Assembly: GCA_020349865.1 (NCBI GenBank)
Contig: CP070700.1
Span: 1,858,189 to 1,870,961 of the forward strand
Length of the DNA: 12,773 nt
Direction of reading: 5' to 3'
Source: Desulfobacteraceae bacterium
Lineage (GTDB): Bacteria > Desulfobacterota > DSM-4660 > Desulfatiglandales > Desulfatiglandaceae
A program made the position numbers and the translations under genes. The notes under the pieces were generated by a model that was not told the DNA's origin, made no database searches, and saw only the letters and a program-made list of their open reading frames with translations. Positions within the stretch are counted from its first letter, which is position 1; every line of letters begins with the position of its first letter. This document shows, one piece after another, positions 6,690-12,773 of this stretch.

Positions 6690-8948
6690 CTACGCATACT
6701 TCTTGAGCGGGTACACCTTGCACAGCAGGGGACCGAAAGTAACCGCCCCTGTAGGGGAATCGCAATATTCCTCATCATCTGAGGTGAGCACATTGACATT
6801 CGATTCGAAGACCCTGTAGAGCACGGGGTCCTCTGCAATCTCCTCGGGAAACCACCACCCGTGCTGGGCCTCAATCACCCTGCGGTGAATCCTTGAAGTG
6901 AGCTTTGCTTTTTGTTTAATCATACCCCTCGGGGTTTCTATGACAACCCAGTCCCCTTCACCAATGCCCAGCCTTCGGGCCGTATCCGGATTGATTTCAA
7001 CGGTCGGGTAGGGATAAAGGCGGCGAAGCGAGTGTATCTGTCGGTGCTCTGAGTGGTGCATAGGTCGAAATCTGGAGCCGGTTATAAGAATATACGGGTA
7101 CTTCTTGGCCAGTTCCGGCTGGCTCACGGGTGTTTCCGGGGGCTCTTCATAGCGGGGCAAGGGATCAAATCCCAGTTCTTCGAGTATGGTGGAATAAAGC
7201 TCAACCTTCCCGGTTGGCGTGGCAAACCCCTTTGGTTCTCCTGTTTCCGGGTCTATTGTCTCGTATCTCTTTTCCACGACCGGAGGTATCCACCAGCGTT
7301 CATTCCTTGCGAATTCCTCTGCCGATTCCATGTTGAGCTCATTGAGCAAAGGTTCCAGACACCAGTCCCACTCTTCTTCGAGCGCCTCACGCCAGTAATC
7401 ACCCTGCCCCAGTCTCAGGCCCAGGCCCCGGTAGAATTCATAATCGGTTCTGCGCTCATATAAGGGCTTAACTACCCTTTGTCCAATAGACGCAGTATTG
7501 CCGTGCCCCTGGAAGGTCTGCGTGCACATCTGGGGGTGTTCCAGCCAGTTGGTAATGGGGAATACGTAGTCGGCAAGCATGGCCGTGGGCGTCAGCCACT
7601 GCTCAGCGGTCACGAAAAGTTCAAGGTTCGAGCTTTTCAATGCCTTGTAGATTCTTTTGGTGTTGGGATACGCGACCAGTGGATTACAGGCGCCGCAAAT
7701 CAATCCCTTGACCGGGTATGGCCTGCCTTCAAGGATGGCCGTCCATATATCCGGCTCATGGCAAGCAGGGAGGAAACCGGAAGTAAGCCCCTTTCCGTAC
7801 CAGTAAGGTTTTGCTGCCTGATGAACCAATTCATATCCCGGATAGCCCCAGAGCTTGTGCCTGTTTGCACCGAGTTGCTTGCTTCTCTGTTCCGGCGACA
7901 GCATGTCCATGTGCTCAAGGGCAGGGCCATAGTTGGCCTTTTCACAGGGTCCTGCAAGCAGGTCGCCTCCGATTACGTCAAGGTTCCCGGTTATCGCACG
8001 GAGGATGCATTTGGCCTGGGTAATGCTGGTAACATTTTTCCCCTGCATGTCTGACTTGACACCCCAGATAATAGATGCGGGTTTGCTTGTGGCATAAAGC
8101 CGTGCTGAGCGCACTATTTCTTCTTCCGGCACCCAGGTTATTTCGGCAACTTTCCGGGGAGAGTATTGTTTTACGCGTTCCCTCAACTCACTGAATCCAT
8201 AGCACCACTTCTCAACAAAATCCTTATCATAGAGGTCCTCCTCTATGATCACGTTCAACCATCCCAAAGCAAGGGCTGCGTCGGTGCCCGGCCTCAGCCG
8301 CACCCATTCGTCCGCAAGGCGGTTTACGGTTTCAGAGTGCTTGGGATCAATAACAATGAACTTCGTCCCCTGTTTCTTGGCCTTGACGAGGTTTGTGAAA
8401 GTGCAGGCCAGAGATTCAGCCGGATTTCCTCCCCAAATCACCGCGCATTTGCAGGGTTGTTTTACTGATCTGCTGGCCCCTGCCCCGTAAACGGCAGCGT
8501 GTATCTGACGGCTCACCACAGAGCACCACTGTCCGGCATTTGCGTGGTTGGGGCTGCCCAAAAGATTCATAAACCGTGCTTTGAACATTTCTGAAAAGCC
8601 CCTGCCCGTACCTCCTACGGACGCAACAGCCTCCGCACCGCTTTCCTTTTTAATGTGCCCCAGCTTATGGGCCACCTCATTTAATGCATCCTCCCATGAG
8701 ATTCTTTCCCAATTGCCCTCCCCTCTTTCGCCAACCCTTTTGAGGGGATAGTTAAGACGGGCCTCATGATAGAGATGTTCAATAAATGCCTTTGAACGCT
8801 CGCAGATCCAGCCCTTGTTCACCGGATGGCCGGGCTCACCCTTGAGCTTTACCACCTTCCCGCCTTCCACTGTGGCCAATACGCCGGCCTGGAGCCAACA
8901 ACCAAAACAAAGCGCTCGCCTAACCTCGCTTCTCTCTACATCGTTCAT
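6690..8948 (-). CDS. Molybdopterin (Mo/W) oxidoreductase of the acetylene hydratase clade, atypical active site
   Basis: 752 residues in the bis-MGD molybdopterin family. The N-terminal Fe-S domain reads CFGCWLQAGV, then GWIC (Cys14, Cys17, Cys49). Next come WERISWEDALNEV, NLLGSPN, GQWCSVV with Cys142 as likely metal ligand, IDPKHSE, RPGTDAALALG, and a C-terminal MGD-binding domain (VEINPDTARRLGIGEGDWV). Much of the order matches Pelobacter acetylene hydratase as I recall it, whose cluster uses Cys9/12/16/46, with Asp13 catalytic and Cys141 on tungsten. Here the third cluster Cys is Ala21, and Trp18 takes the place of Asp13, so acetylene hydration is unlikely and the cluster is incomplete or differently ligated. 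No Tat signal is seen, so it is probably cytoplasmic, and no partner electron-transfer subunit is nearby. AAGGAG precedes ATG 8948. Substrate unknown. Confidence 0.85.
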   Translation of the reverse strand: MNDVERSEVRRALCFGCWLQAGVLATVEGGKVVKLKGEPGHPVNKGWICERSKAFIEHLYHEARLNYPLKRVGERGEGNWERISWEDALNEVAHKLGHIKKESGAEAVASVGGTGRGFSEMFKARFMNLLGSPNHANAGQWCSVVSRQIHAAVYGAGASRSVKQPCKCAVIWGGNPAESLACTFTNLVKAKKQGTKFIVIDPKHSETVNRLADEWVRLRPGTDAALALGWLNVIIEEDLYDKDFVEKWCYGFSELRERVKQYSPRKVAEITWVPEEEIVRSARLYATSKPASIIWGVKSDMQGKNVTSITQAKCILRAITGNLDVIGGDLLAGPCEKANYGPALEHMDMLSPEQRSKQLGANRHKLWGYPGYELVHQAAKPYWYGKGLTSGFLPACHEPDIWTAILEGRPYPVKGLICGACNPLVAYPNTKRIYKALKSSNLELFVTAEQWLTPTAMLADYVFPITNWLEHPQMCTQTFQGHGNTASIGQRVVKPLYERRTDYEFYRGLGLRLGQGDYWREALEEEWDWCLEPLLNELNMESAEEFARNERWWIPPVVEKRYETIDPETGEPKGFATPTGKVELYSTILEELGFDPLPRYEEPPETPVSQPELAKKYPYILITGSRFRPMHHSEHRQIHSLRRLYPYPTVEINPDTARRLGIGEGDWVVIETPRGMIKQKAKLTSRIHRRVIEAQHGWWFPEEIAEDPVLYRVFESNVNVLTSDDEEYCDSPTGAVTFGPLLCKVYPLKKYA

Positions 8949-8972
8949 TTCTTCTCCTTCTTTACAAGGCGC

Positions 8973-8988
8973 TGTGATTTAGAACACA
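8973..8988 (-). promoter_or_regulatory. CRP/FNR-family-like operator upstream of the molybdoenzyme
   Basis: TGTGA, 6 bases, then ACACA: one mismatch from the CRP consensus TGTGA-N6-TCACA, and it lies inside CTGTG-N8-CACAG. It is centred about 32 bases before ATG 8948, where binding would more likely repress or roadblock than activate. Consensus-based; no clear promoter was found nearby. Confidence 0.3.
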
Positions 8989-9121
8989 GAACCACCCATA
9001 TATATACTTAATCCCATAAGCAAGAAAATTTTTCTGGCCCAGTATACATAAGCTCACCCGGTTCACATACTAAAATGTTTGACCCCGATCACATTCCATA
9101 TCTACATCAAACAATTTTGAC

Positions 9122-9149
9122 TTGACCATTTTAATTTCCCTGTTGTAAC
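9122..9149 (+). promoter_or_regulatory. Candidate promoter of the toxin-antitoxin locus
   Basis: TTGACC (5 of 6), 16 bases, TGTAAC (4 of 6), about 95 bases before the antitoxin ATG and just upstream of the palindrome at 9180-9200. The -10 is weak and the AT-rich context offers alternatives. Confidence 0.3.
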
Positions 9150-9179
9150 TTATTGTAAATCAATTCTTCTTAACATCAA

Positions 9180-9200
9180 TAATTTCCTAACCGGAAATTA
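9180..9200. promoter_or_regulatory. Perfect inverted repeat, probable antitoxin operator
   Basis: TAATTTCC and GGAAATTA form a perfect 8-bp inverted repeat with a 5-base centre, 43 bases before the antitoxin ATG. Type II antitoxins commonly bind such a site in their own leader to autoregulate. A role for this site is inferred from symmetry and position. Confidence 0.45.
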
Positions 9201-9243
9201 CTGAGTAATTTTTTTTTATTTGGACAATCAAGGAGAATTTGCC

Positions 9244-9441
9244 ATGGCGAGAATAACCGTAGAAATCGAGGATTCAAAGGCAGCTTTGCTTAAGAAGAAG
9301 GCGGAAAAATTTGGTCTTTTGCCCGATCAATTTGTTACCGCCTCTATTGAGGATTTAATTGGTCAACCCGAACCTGAATTTGAAGCCGCAATGCGCAAAG
9401 TCCTGTCTAAGAACAAGGAACTTTACAAGCGGTTGGCCTAA
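9244..9441 (+). CDS. Antitoxin of a Doc-type toxin-antitoxin system
   Basis: A small protein of 65 residues from ATG 9244, with AAGGAG (9230-9235) 8 bases upstream; the frame extends to a TTG at 9220 but that start has no such site. The N-terminal half (ARITVEIEDSKAALLKKKAE) has the look of a short dimerising, DNA-binding fold. The C-terminal half ends in AMRKVLSKNKELYKRLA, an amphipathic helix of the sort that plugs the Doc/Fic cleft. Small proteins with this ending are commonly found next to death-on-curing toxins. The stop overlaps the toxin start (TAATG at 9439-9443), the usual coupled arrangement. It appears intact although the toxin is broken. Sequence family not Phd in the strict sense; named by context. 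Confidence 0.75.
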   Translation: MARITVEIEDSKAALLKKKAEKFGLLPDQFVTASIEDLIGQPEPEFEAAMRKVLSKNKELYKRLA

Positions 9442-9834
9442 TGCGCTACCTTTCTCTCCTCGAGATTCTCGAATTACATGAGAATATTATCGAAACTTCC
9501 GGTGGCGCAAGCGGAATTCGAGATATCCGAGCACTGGAATCTGCCTTCAACCAACCTCACCTTACCTTTAATCAATCTGATCTTTATCCAGATATTATTT
9601 CAAAAGCAGCGGCCCTTTATTTTTTTCTTATTAATGAATCACCCTTTTATTGATGCCAATAAAAGAGCAGGTCATGCAGGTATGGAAACTTTTCTCATTC
9701 TTAACGGATTTGAGATCGAAGCAACTATTGATGAACAGGAATAAATCATTCTCGATCTTGCCGGTGGAAAAGTGACACGTCAAGAAATTACCGAATGGCT
9801 TAAAGATCATGTCATTCACCTTACTTCTGCATGA
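9441..9834 (+). pseudogene. doc: doc-like (Fic-fold) toxin gene with frameshift and nonsense codon
   Basis: The intact ancestor would be about 130 residues, the usual length of death-on-curing toxins, which phosphorylate EF-Tu in the best-studied case. The frame from ATG 9441 gives [17 protein letters not shown], then [16 protein letters not shown], typical of the Doc N-terminus, and stops at 9651-9653. One base off, the sequence continues as [19 protein letters not shown], the Fic motif HPFxxANKR with its His, Asp/Asn and Lys-Arg. The frames join cleanly if the T7 run at 9620-9626 loses one T. A second lesion, TAA at 9742, interrupts IDEQE; the same frame then runs on as IILDLAGGKVTRQEITEWLKDHV to TGA at 9832. 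Two independent lesions point to real decay, not a single base error. Toxin activity is not expected. Confidence 0.85.
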
Positions 9835-9893
9835 ACGCGGCACTCTGATGCCTGGGAGTTATGGGGAGCGTAAAGAGGAAGGAGCAGGCAAAA

Positions 9894-10343
9894 ATGGCAA
9901 GAAGATATTTTGAAGATATCACTGATGGTGAGATCCTCCATTGCCAAAAGCTTATTATTACCCGTGAGGACATCATTGAATTCGCCAAGAGATTCGATCC
10001 GCAGCCATTTCATACTGATGAGAATGCAGCAAAGGAATCCATTTTCGGCGGTCTTATTGCCTCCTCGCTCCACACTCTTTCCGCCTGTACTCGAGTGGTT
10101 GTGGAGGCACAGGGTGACGTAGCAATTTTAAGTGGGGTTGGTATGGATGAGGCCAAAATGTCCAGTCCAGTAAGACCAGATGACATCCTTTCTGTCGAAG
10201 CTTGGTGGGCTGATCTCAAACGAGCTCAAAGCAAACCGGATTTAGGATTCGCTGGGATTAGATGCAAGGTTACCAATCAGAACGGGGAACCAGTAATTGA
10301 GTATGGTTATCGATATATAGTTGCTTGCCGAAACTCGGCTTAA
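9894..10343 (+). CDS. MaoC-like (R)-specific enoyl-CoA hydratase family protein
   Basis: A 149-residue single hot-dog-fold protein of the MaoC dehydratase family, which typically hydrates trans-2-enoyl-CoA to the (R)-3-hydroxyacyl-CoA. EFAKRFDPQPFHTDENAA (29-46) carries the catalytic dyad Asp35 and His40, with the spacing seen in PhaJ (Asp31, His36). GGLIASSLHTLS is the conserved glycine-rich turn that follows. The C-terminal VRPDDILSVEAWW, then VTNQNGEPVIEYGY, is standard for the fold. ATG 9894 is chosen because AAGGAG lies 9 bases upstream (9879-9884); the longer frame from ATG 9861 would place that site inside the gene. It follows the doc remnant by 59 bases but has no evident link to it. 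The acyl-CoA substrate is not predictable; some family members act on other CoA esters. Confidence 0.85.
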   Translation: MARRYFEDITDGEILHCQKLIITREDIIEFAKRFDPQPFHTDENAAKESIFGGLIASSLHTLSACTRVVVEAQGDVAILSGVGMDEAKMSSPVRPDDILSVEAWWADLKRAQSKPDLGFAGIRCKVTNQNGEPVIEYGYRYIVACRNSA

Positions 10344-10435
10344 CCGTAGATCGCCAATTGTCGCATAACCAGTCATCCCACCGGACGGCTGGAAGCCAGG
10401 GAATTTTTGCAGGGCGGATAGGGACCTACGTTTGA

Positions 10436-10492
10436 CTCTTAGTTTTAACAAAACCCACCGCTAGAAGCGGTGGGTTTTGTTAAAACTAAGAG
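10436..10492. terminator. Perfect 26-bp hairpin, bidirectional terminator
   Basis: The arms 10436-10461 and 10467-10492 are exact reverse complements around the loop TAGAA. The core is CCACCGC/GCGGTGG; outside it each arm carries AAAACCC or GGGTTTT and further A/T pairs, so RNA from either strand ends the GC core with a run of U. It lies between converging genes, where it would stop both. The long paired AT outer part is more than an intrinsic terminator needs. Confidence 0.8.
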
Positions 10493-10584
10493 GTCCGCAA
10501 AGAGGAATTCCACAGGGCAGTCATTTAATCCCAGTTAAGACGCATAACAGCACAGAATAGTTCCTATGAACTTCAAGTACCAGT

Positions 10585-10606
10585 CGCCCCTTATAAGGGC
10601 GTTTTT
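10585..10606 (+). terminator. Weak plus-strand terminator-like hairpin
   Basis: CGCCC and GGGCG pair across CTTATAA and are followed at once by TTTTT (10602-10606). The stem is only 5 bp but fully GC. It lies about 110 bases after the strong terminator, so it has no obvious gene to end. Confidence 0.35.
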
Positions 10607-10618
10607 AACCCTGAAGAT

Positions 10619-10649
10619 GGTGTCTTAAGGCTTGAAAACACCTGTTTTT
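10619..10649 (+). terminator. Possible hairpin with T run
   Basis: GGTGT (10619-10623) pairs with ACACC (10638-10642); two more A-T pairs are possible beyond one mismatch. TTTTT follows at 10645-10649. The stem is weak and this may be chance. Confidence 0.2.
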
Positions 10650-10781
10650 GGGACGAAATATAATAGATATCAGCCAGATAGCGTGGTCTGACTCCAGGCG
10701 AAAAGGCTTGATCTCGAAACATGGCAAAGGTAAAGGCTCTCCTCCGGCTCACGTCCAGCAAAACAGAATTCCTTGAAGCCG

Positions 10782-12461
10782 CTAATCCAATTGGTGCCGG
10801 ATAATGGCTCCTTTATCGGCAGATTCTGCAAGACGCGCATACAGCGCCAGATAACCCTTTTTGAATTTGGGTTTAGGTTTTTGCCACCTATTAAGGCGAT
10901 CCTTGATTTCTTCATCAGGGACATGGAGCCGGAGGCTTCGATTGGGTATATCAATGGTGATGGTGTCGCCGTCCTGAACGACAGCAAGGGGACCGCCCTC
11001 GGCAGCTTCAGGCGATACATGTCCGACAAAGCAGCCGTTATTTGTTCCCGAAAAACGACCATCTGTCACCAGTGCCGTTGCAAGGGCCAGACCTCTGCCG
11101 TAAAGAAGCTTCATGGGTTTGGCCATTTCACGCATACCAGGTCCTCCTTTTGGCCCCTCATATCGGATGACGACCACATCTCCCTCGCTCACCTGCCCAT
11201 CCAAAATAGCGTGATCGGTGTCTTCCTCACAGTCAAAGCACCGGGCCTTTCCGGTAAACGTCCGTATTTCCGGAGCAATGGCGGCCGGTTTGCTAATCGC
11301 CGTGTTTGGCGCCAGATTACCTCGCAGGACAGCCAGACCCCCTTCCCTCGCCCAGGGATTAGCCATGGTCTTGATAATGCGGTCATCCGCTACTTTTACT
11401 TTGGTCAGTGAGACGTTTTCCCCTATGGTTTTTCCTGTAACAGTCAGCGCATCCTGGTGAAGGAGTGGCAGAATTTCATTCATGACCGCAGGCACCCCGC
11501 CTGCCTGGTGAAAATCCGGGACGTTCGGCGCTGCGGCAGGGTTCATCCTGGCGATGTGCGGAGTGGTTCGACTCAGTTCATCAAAAAGGTCGATGCCGAT
11601 TGCGCATTCTGCTTCATAGGCGATCGCCGGGATATGCAGCGCCGCATTGGTTGATCCGCCGATGGCCATGACGATGCGAATGGCATTCTCGATCGCCTTT
11701 CGGTTGATTATCTGTTGCGCAGTGATATCTTGCTCCACCAGTTTTACGATCTGACGACCGGATTCCTGTGCAACGCGAAGACGGGCGGCATGGGTGGCAG
11801 GGATCGTGGCACTGCCCGGCAGACACAGGCCAAGTGCTTCTGCAACGCAGCACATGGTATTAGCCGTTCCGAGGAAGGAGCACGATCCGCACCCCGGGGC
11901 CACGAAGTCTTCCAGGTTGTTGTATGCAACTGCATCGATCTTACCGGCCTTCAGCATTCCGAGACCTTCTGTCAGCGATGTTATATCCGATGCGCGATTA
12001 TCGAACTCGCATCCCCCCAGCATCGGTCCGCCCACGACCATGATCGCCGGAACGTTCAGCCGGGCCGCCGCCATCAGCATACCGGGGACAATCTTGTCGC
12101 AGGATCCCAGGAGAACCACTGCGTCCAGAAGGTGTGCCTGAATCATCAGTTCCACGTCGTTTGCAATCAATTCACGTGATGGAAGGGTTAGGTGCCCGCC
12201 ATCGTGTCCGTTGGCAATACCGTCGCAGGCCGCGATGACGCCGAATTCAACCGGCGTGCCGCCTCCCTGCCGGATACCATGTGTAACATGATCTGAGACC
12301 TGCCTCAGGTTGATATGACCAGGAACCAGCTGATTCCAGGAGTTGGCAATTCCGATGAGCGGGCGGTCCAGATCGTAATCGGTGTAGCCCATGGACTTGA
12401 ATAGCGCGCGGGTCTTTGACCACTCAGGCCGCTGTAAAATCGCTTTACTTCGCCAAAACAA
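10782..12461 (-). CDS. ilvD: IlvD/Edd-family dehydratase, probable dihydroxy-acid dehydratase
   Basis: About 559 residues. Dihydroxy-acid dehydratase makes the 2-keto acids of valine, leucine and isoleucine synthesis with an Fe-S cluster in the cytoplasm. Visible motifs: IGIANSWNQLVPGHINL, GSCDKIVPGMLMAA (Cys121), APGCGSCS (Cys191), AIGGSTNAALH, GGPGMREM, and TDGRFSGTNNG with the catalytic Ser, then GHVSPEA. VPGH, not PCN, near residue 47 matches the E. coli ([4Fe-4S]) branch over the [2Fe-2S] plant-type branch. GIANGHDGGHLTLPSREL differs from the common GIAMGHxGMxYSLPSRE (Met to Asn, Met to Gly, Ser to Thr), so a related sugar-acid or hydroxy-acid dehydratase cannot be excluded. The start is TTG 12461 with AAGGAGG (12468-12474) 6 bases upstream. 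No other ilv gene is in view. The leader is formed by a decayed transposase. Confidence 0.75.
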   Translation of the reverse strand: MFWRSKAILQRPEWSKTRALFKSMGYTDYDLDRPLIGIANSWNQLVPGHINLRQVSDHVTHGIRQGGGTPVEFGVIAACDGIANGHDGGHLTLPSRELIANDVELMIQAHLLDAVVLLGSCDKIVPGMLMAAARLNVPAIMVVGGPMLGGCEFDNRASDITSLTEGLGMLKAGKIDAVAYNNLEDFVAPGCGSCSFLGTANTMCCVAEALGLCLPGSATIPATHAARLRVAQESGRQIVKLVEQDITAQQIINRKAIENAIRIVMAIGGSTNAALHIPAIAYEAECAIGIDLFDELSRTTPHIARMNPAAAPNVPDFHQAGGVPAVMNEILPLLHQDALTVTGKTIGENVSLTKVKVADDRIIKTMANPWAREGGLAVLRGNLAPNTAISKPAAIAPEIRTFTGKARCFDCEEDTDHAILDGQVSEGDVVVIRYEGPKGGPGMREMAKPMKLLYGRGLALATALVTDGRFSGTNNGCFVGHVSPEAAEGGPLAVVQDGDTITIDIPNRSLRLHVPDEEIKDRLNRWQKPKPKFKKGYLALYARLAESADKGAIIRHQLD

Positions 12462-12473
12462 AATAATCCTCCT

Positions 12474-12693
12474 TCAGAATAGAGGGGACGTTATTGACTG
12501 GACTTGCCTGTTAGCTCGTTGCGTTGTCCTTGATATGGCAGACGCTGAAACGCCCACTTGACGAGCAACCTCGGCTATAGCAATTCCATATGTTTCTACC
12601 AACCGATCGCAACCTATCTCGAACCGGGGATATTTCCTTACGCCAGCTGGTGGAACTCACTTCTTCAATTGTCGCCTTCTCTGTATTACACAC
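12474..12693 (-). pseudogene. Transposase C-terminal remnant (REP-associated Y1 type likely), frameshifted
   Basis: Read on the minus strand, one frame gives EKATIEEVSSTSWRKEISPV followed by RDRL (ending near 12607). Shifted by one base, the next frame gives RLVETYGIAIAEVARQVGVS followed by ASAIS (from about 12605), a clear helix-turn-helix, and runs to TGA at 12474-12476. Joined, these match the C-terminal helical region of REP-associated Y1 transposases, where a (S/R)-rich helix precedes an ARxLGVSxSAIS helix-turn-helix. A stop also lies just upstream in the first frame (near 12721), and the catalytic HUH/Tyr part is not in the window. The remnant ends inside the dehydratase ribosome binding site. 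A DnaA-like or other helix-turn-helix protein is the alternative reading of so short a piece. Confidence 0.55.
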
Positions 12694-12715
12694 CTTTCGA
12701 AGTGATAAGAAGGCG
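12673..12715. repeat. Inverted repeat near the start of the dehydratase leader
   Basis: CGCCTTCT (12673-12680) and AGAAGGCG (12708-12715) are perfect 8-bp complements around 27 bases that can fold further (cacctttcgaagtg). On the plus strand it is followed by cTTTTT and could act as a terminator. On the minus strand it would sit about 10 bases after the predicted transcript start as a 5' hairpin. Confidence 0.35.
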
Positions 12716-12730
12716 CTTTTTCAGGAACTG

Positions 12731-12759
12731 ACTATAGAGAAATTCCCCTTATGAGTCAA
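12731..12759 (-). promoter_or_regulatory. Sigma70-like promoter reading toward the dehydratase
   Basis: On the minus strand: TTGACT (5 of 6), 17 bases, TATAGT (5 of 6), the best consensus match noticed in the window. A transcript would start near 12724, giving a leader of about 260 bases that runs through the transposase remnant to the dehydratase start at 12461. Function inferred. Confidence 0.45.
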
Positions 12760-12773
12760 AGAGAAAAGAACCA

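Larger units (their letters stand above)
10344..10781. other. Non-coding region between convergent genes
   Basis: This 438-base stretch separates the MaoC gene (plus) from the dehydratase (minus). It holds the long hairpin at 10436-10492 and weaker plus-strand hairpins at 10585-10606 and 10619-10649. No convincing gene, RNA gene or attachment site was seen. Three terminator-like structures in one gap is more than two converging genes need, leaving room for a small untranslated RNA. Confidence 0.5.

Noticed and set aside
7479..8054. 191-codon open frame on the plus strand opposite the molybdoenzyme
   Set aside because: It lies wholly antisense to a well-supported 752-residue gene, has no ribosome binding site and its translation shows no family motif.
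9478..9744. An independent 88-residue protein carrying HPFIDANKR
   Set aside because: Its first 50 residues do not resemble a Fic protein, whereas the overlapping frame from 9441 supplies the missing Doc N-terminus; it is the shifted half of a broken toxin gene.
10242..10451. 69-codon minus-strand frame near the MaoC 3' end
   Set aside because: Overlaps MaoC and the long hairpin, and has no motif or ribosome binding site.
10773..11411. 212-codon open frame on the plus strand opposite the dehydratase
   Set aside because: Antisense to the conserved dehydratase; no recognisable domain and no start signal.
12511..12693. A 60-residue stand-alone small protein on the minus strand
   Set aside because: Only its first half matches a family; the second half is out of frame with the helix-turn-helix that follows, so it is better read as part of a frameshifted transposase remnant.
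12462..12730. A T-box or other amino-acid riboswitch ahead of the dehydratase
   Set aside because: No T-box sequence, specifier stem or leader peptide rich in Ile/Leu/Val codons was found; the leader is explained by the transposase remnant.

Overview
The window looks like chromosome from an anaerobic or facultative Gram-negative bacterium, most plausibly a deltaproteobacterium (Desulfobacterota). This is inferred from two Slp-type outer-membrane lipoproteins, a tungsten/molybdenum enzyme close to acetylene hydratase, a MaoC hydratase and an ACT regulator of the GcvR type. No rRNA, tRNA, CRISPR array or intact mobile element was seen.

Layout. (1) 1-768, plus strand: the 3' end of alanine racemase (alr), then a short ACT-domain gene that looks 5'-truncated. 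(2) 799-1893, minus strand: two tandem Slp-family lipoprotein genes behind one sigma70-like promoter. (3) 2100-5770, plus strand: two consecutive large dynamin-like GTPases of similar length and domain plan, both with the same altered G3 motif; the second has a membrane hairpin. A candidate promoter diverges from the slp promoter. (4) 5912-6655, plus strand: an RNase Z-like metallo-beta-lactamase-fold hydrolase. (5) 6690-8948, minus strand: a molybdopterin oxidoreductase of the acetylene hydratase clade that lacks the catalytic Asp and one [4Fe-4S] cysteine. (6) 9122-9834, plus strand: a toxin-antitoxin locus with an operator-like palindrome, an intact antitoxin and a doc toxin broken by a frameshift and a nonsense codon. 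(7) 9894-10343, plus strand: a MaoC-type hydratase. (8) 10344-10781: a non-coding convergent region with a perfect 26-bp hairpin that reads as a bidirectional terminator, plus two weaker hairpins. (9) 10782-12461, minus strand: an IlvD/Edd-family dehydratase. Its leader is made of a decayed transposase C-terminus (12474 to about 12693) and has a good sigma70-like promoter near the right edge.

The genes do not form one pathway. This is housekeeping metabolism mixed with accessory modules, and three loci (the ACT gene, doc and the transposase) show decay. The best candidate for an undescribed system is the paired GTPase module. The second is the acetylene-hydratase-like enzyme with altered active-site and cluster residues. 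All family assignments come from reading motifs and recalled family sequences; no database search was run.
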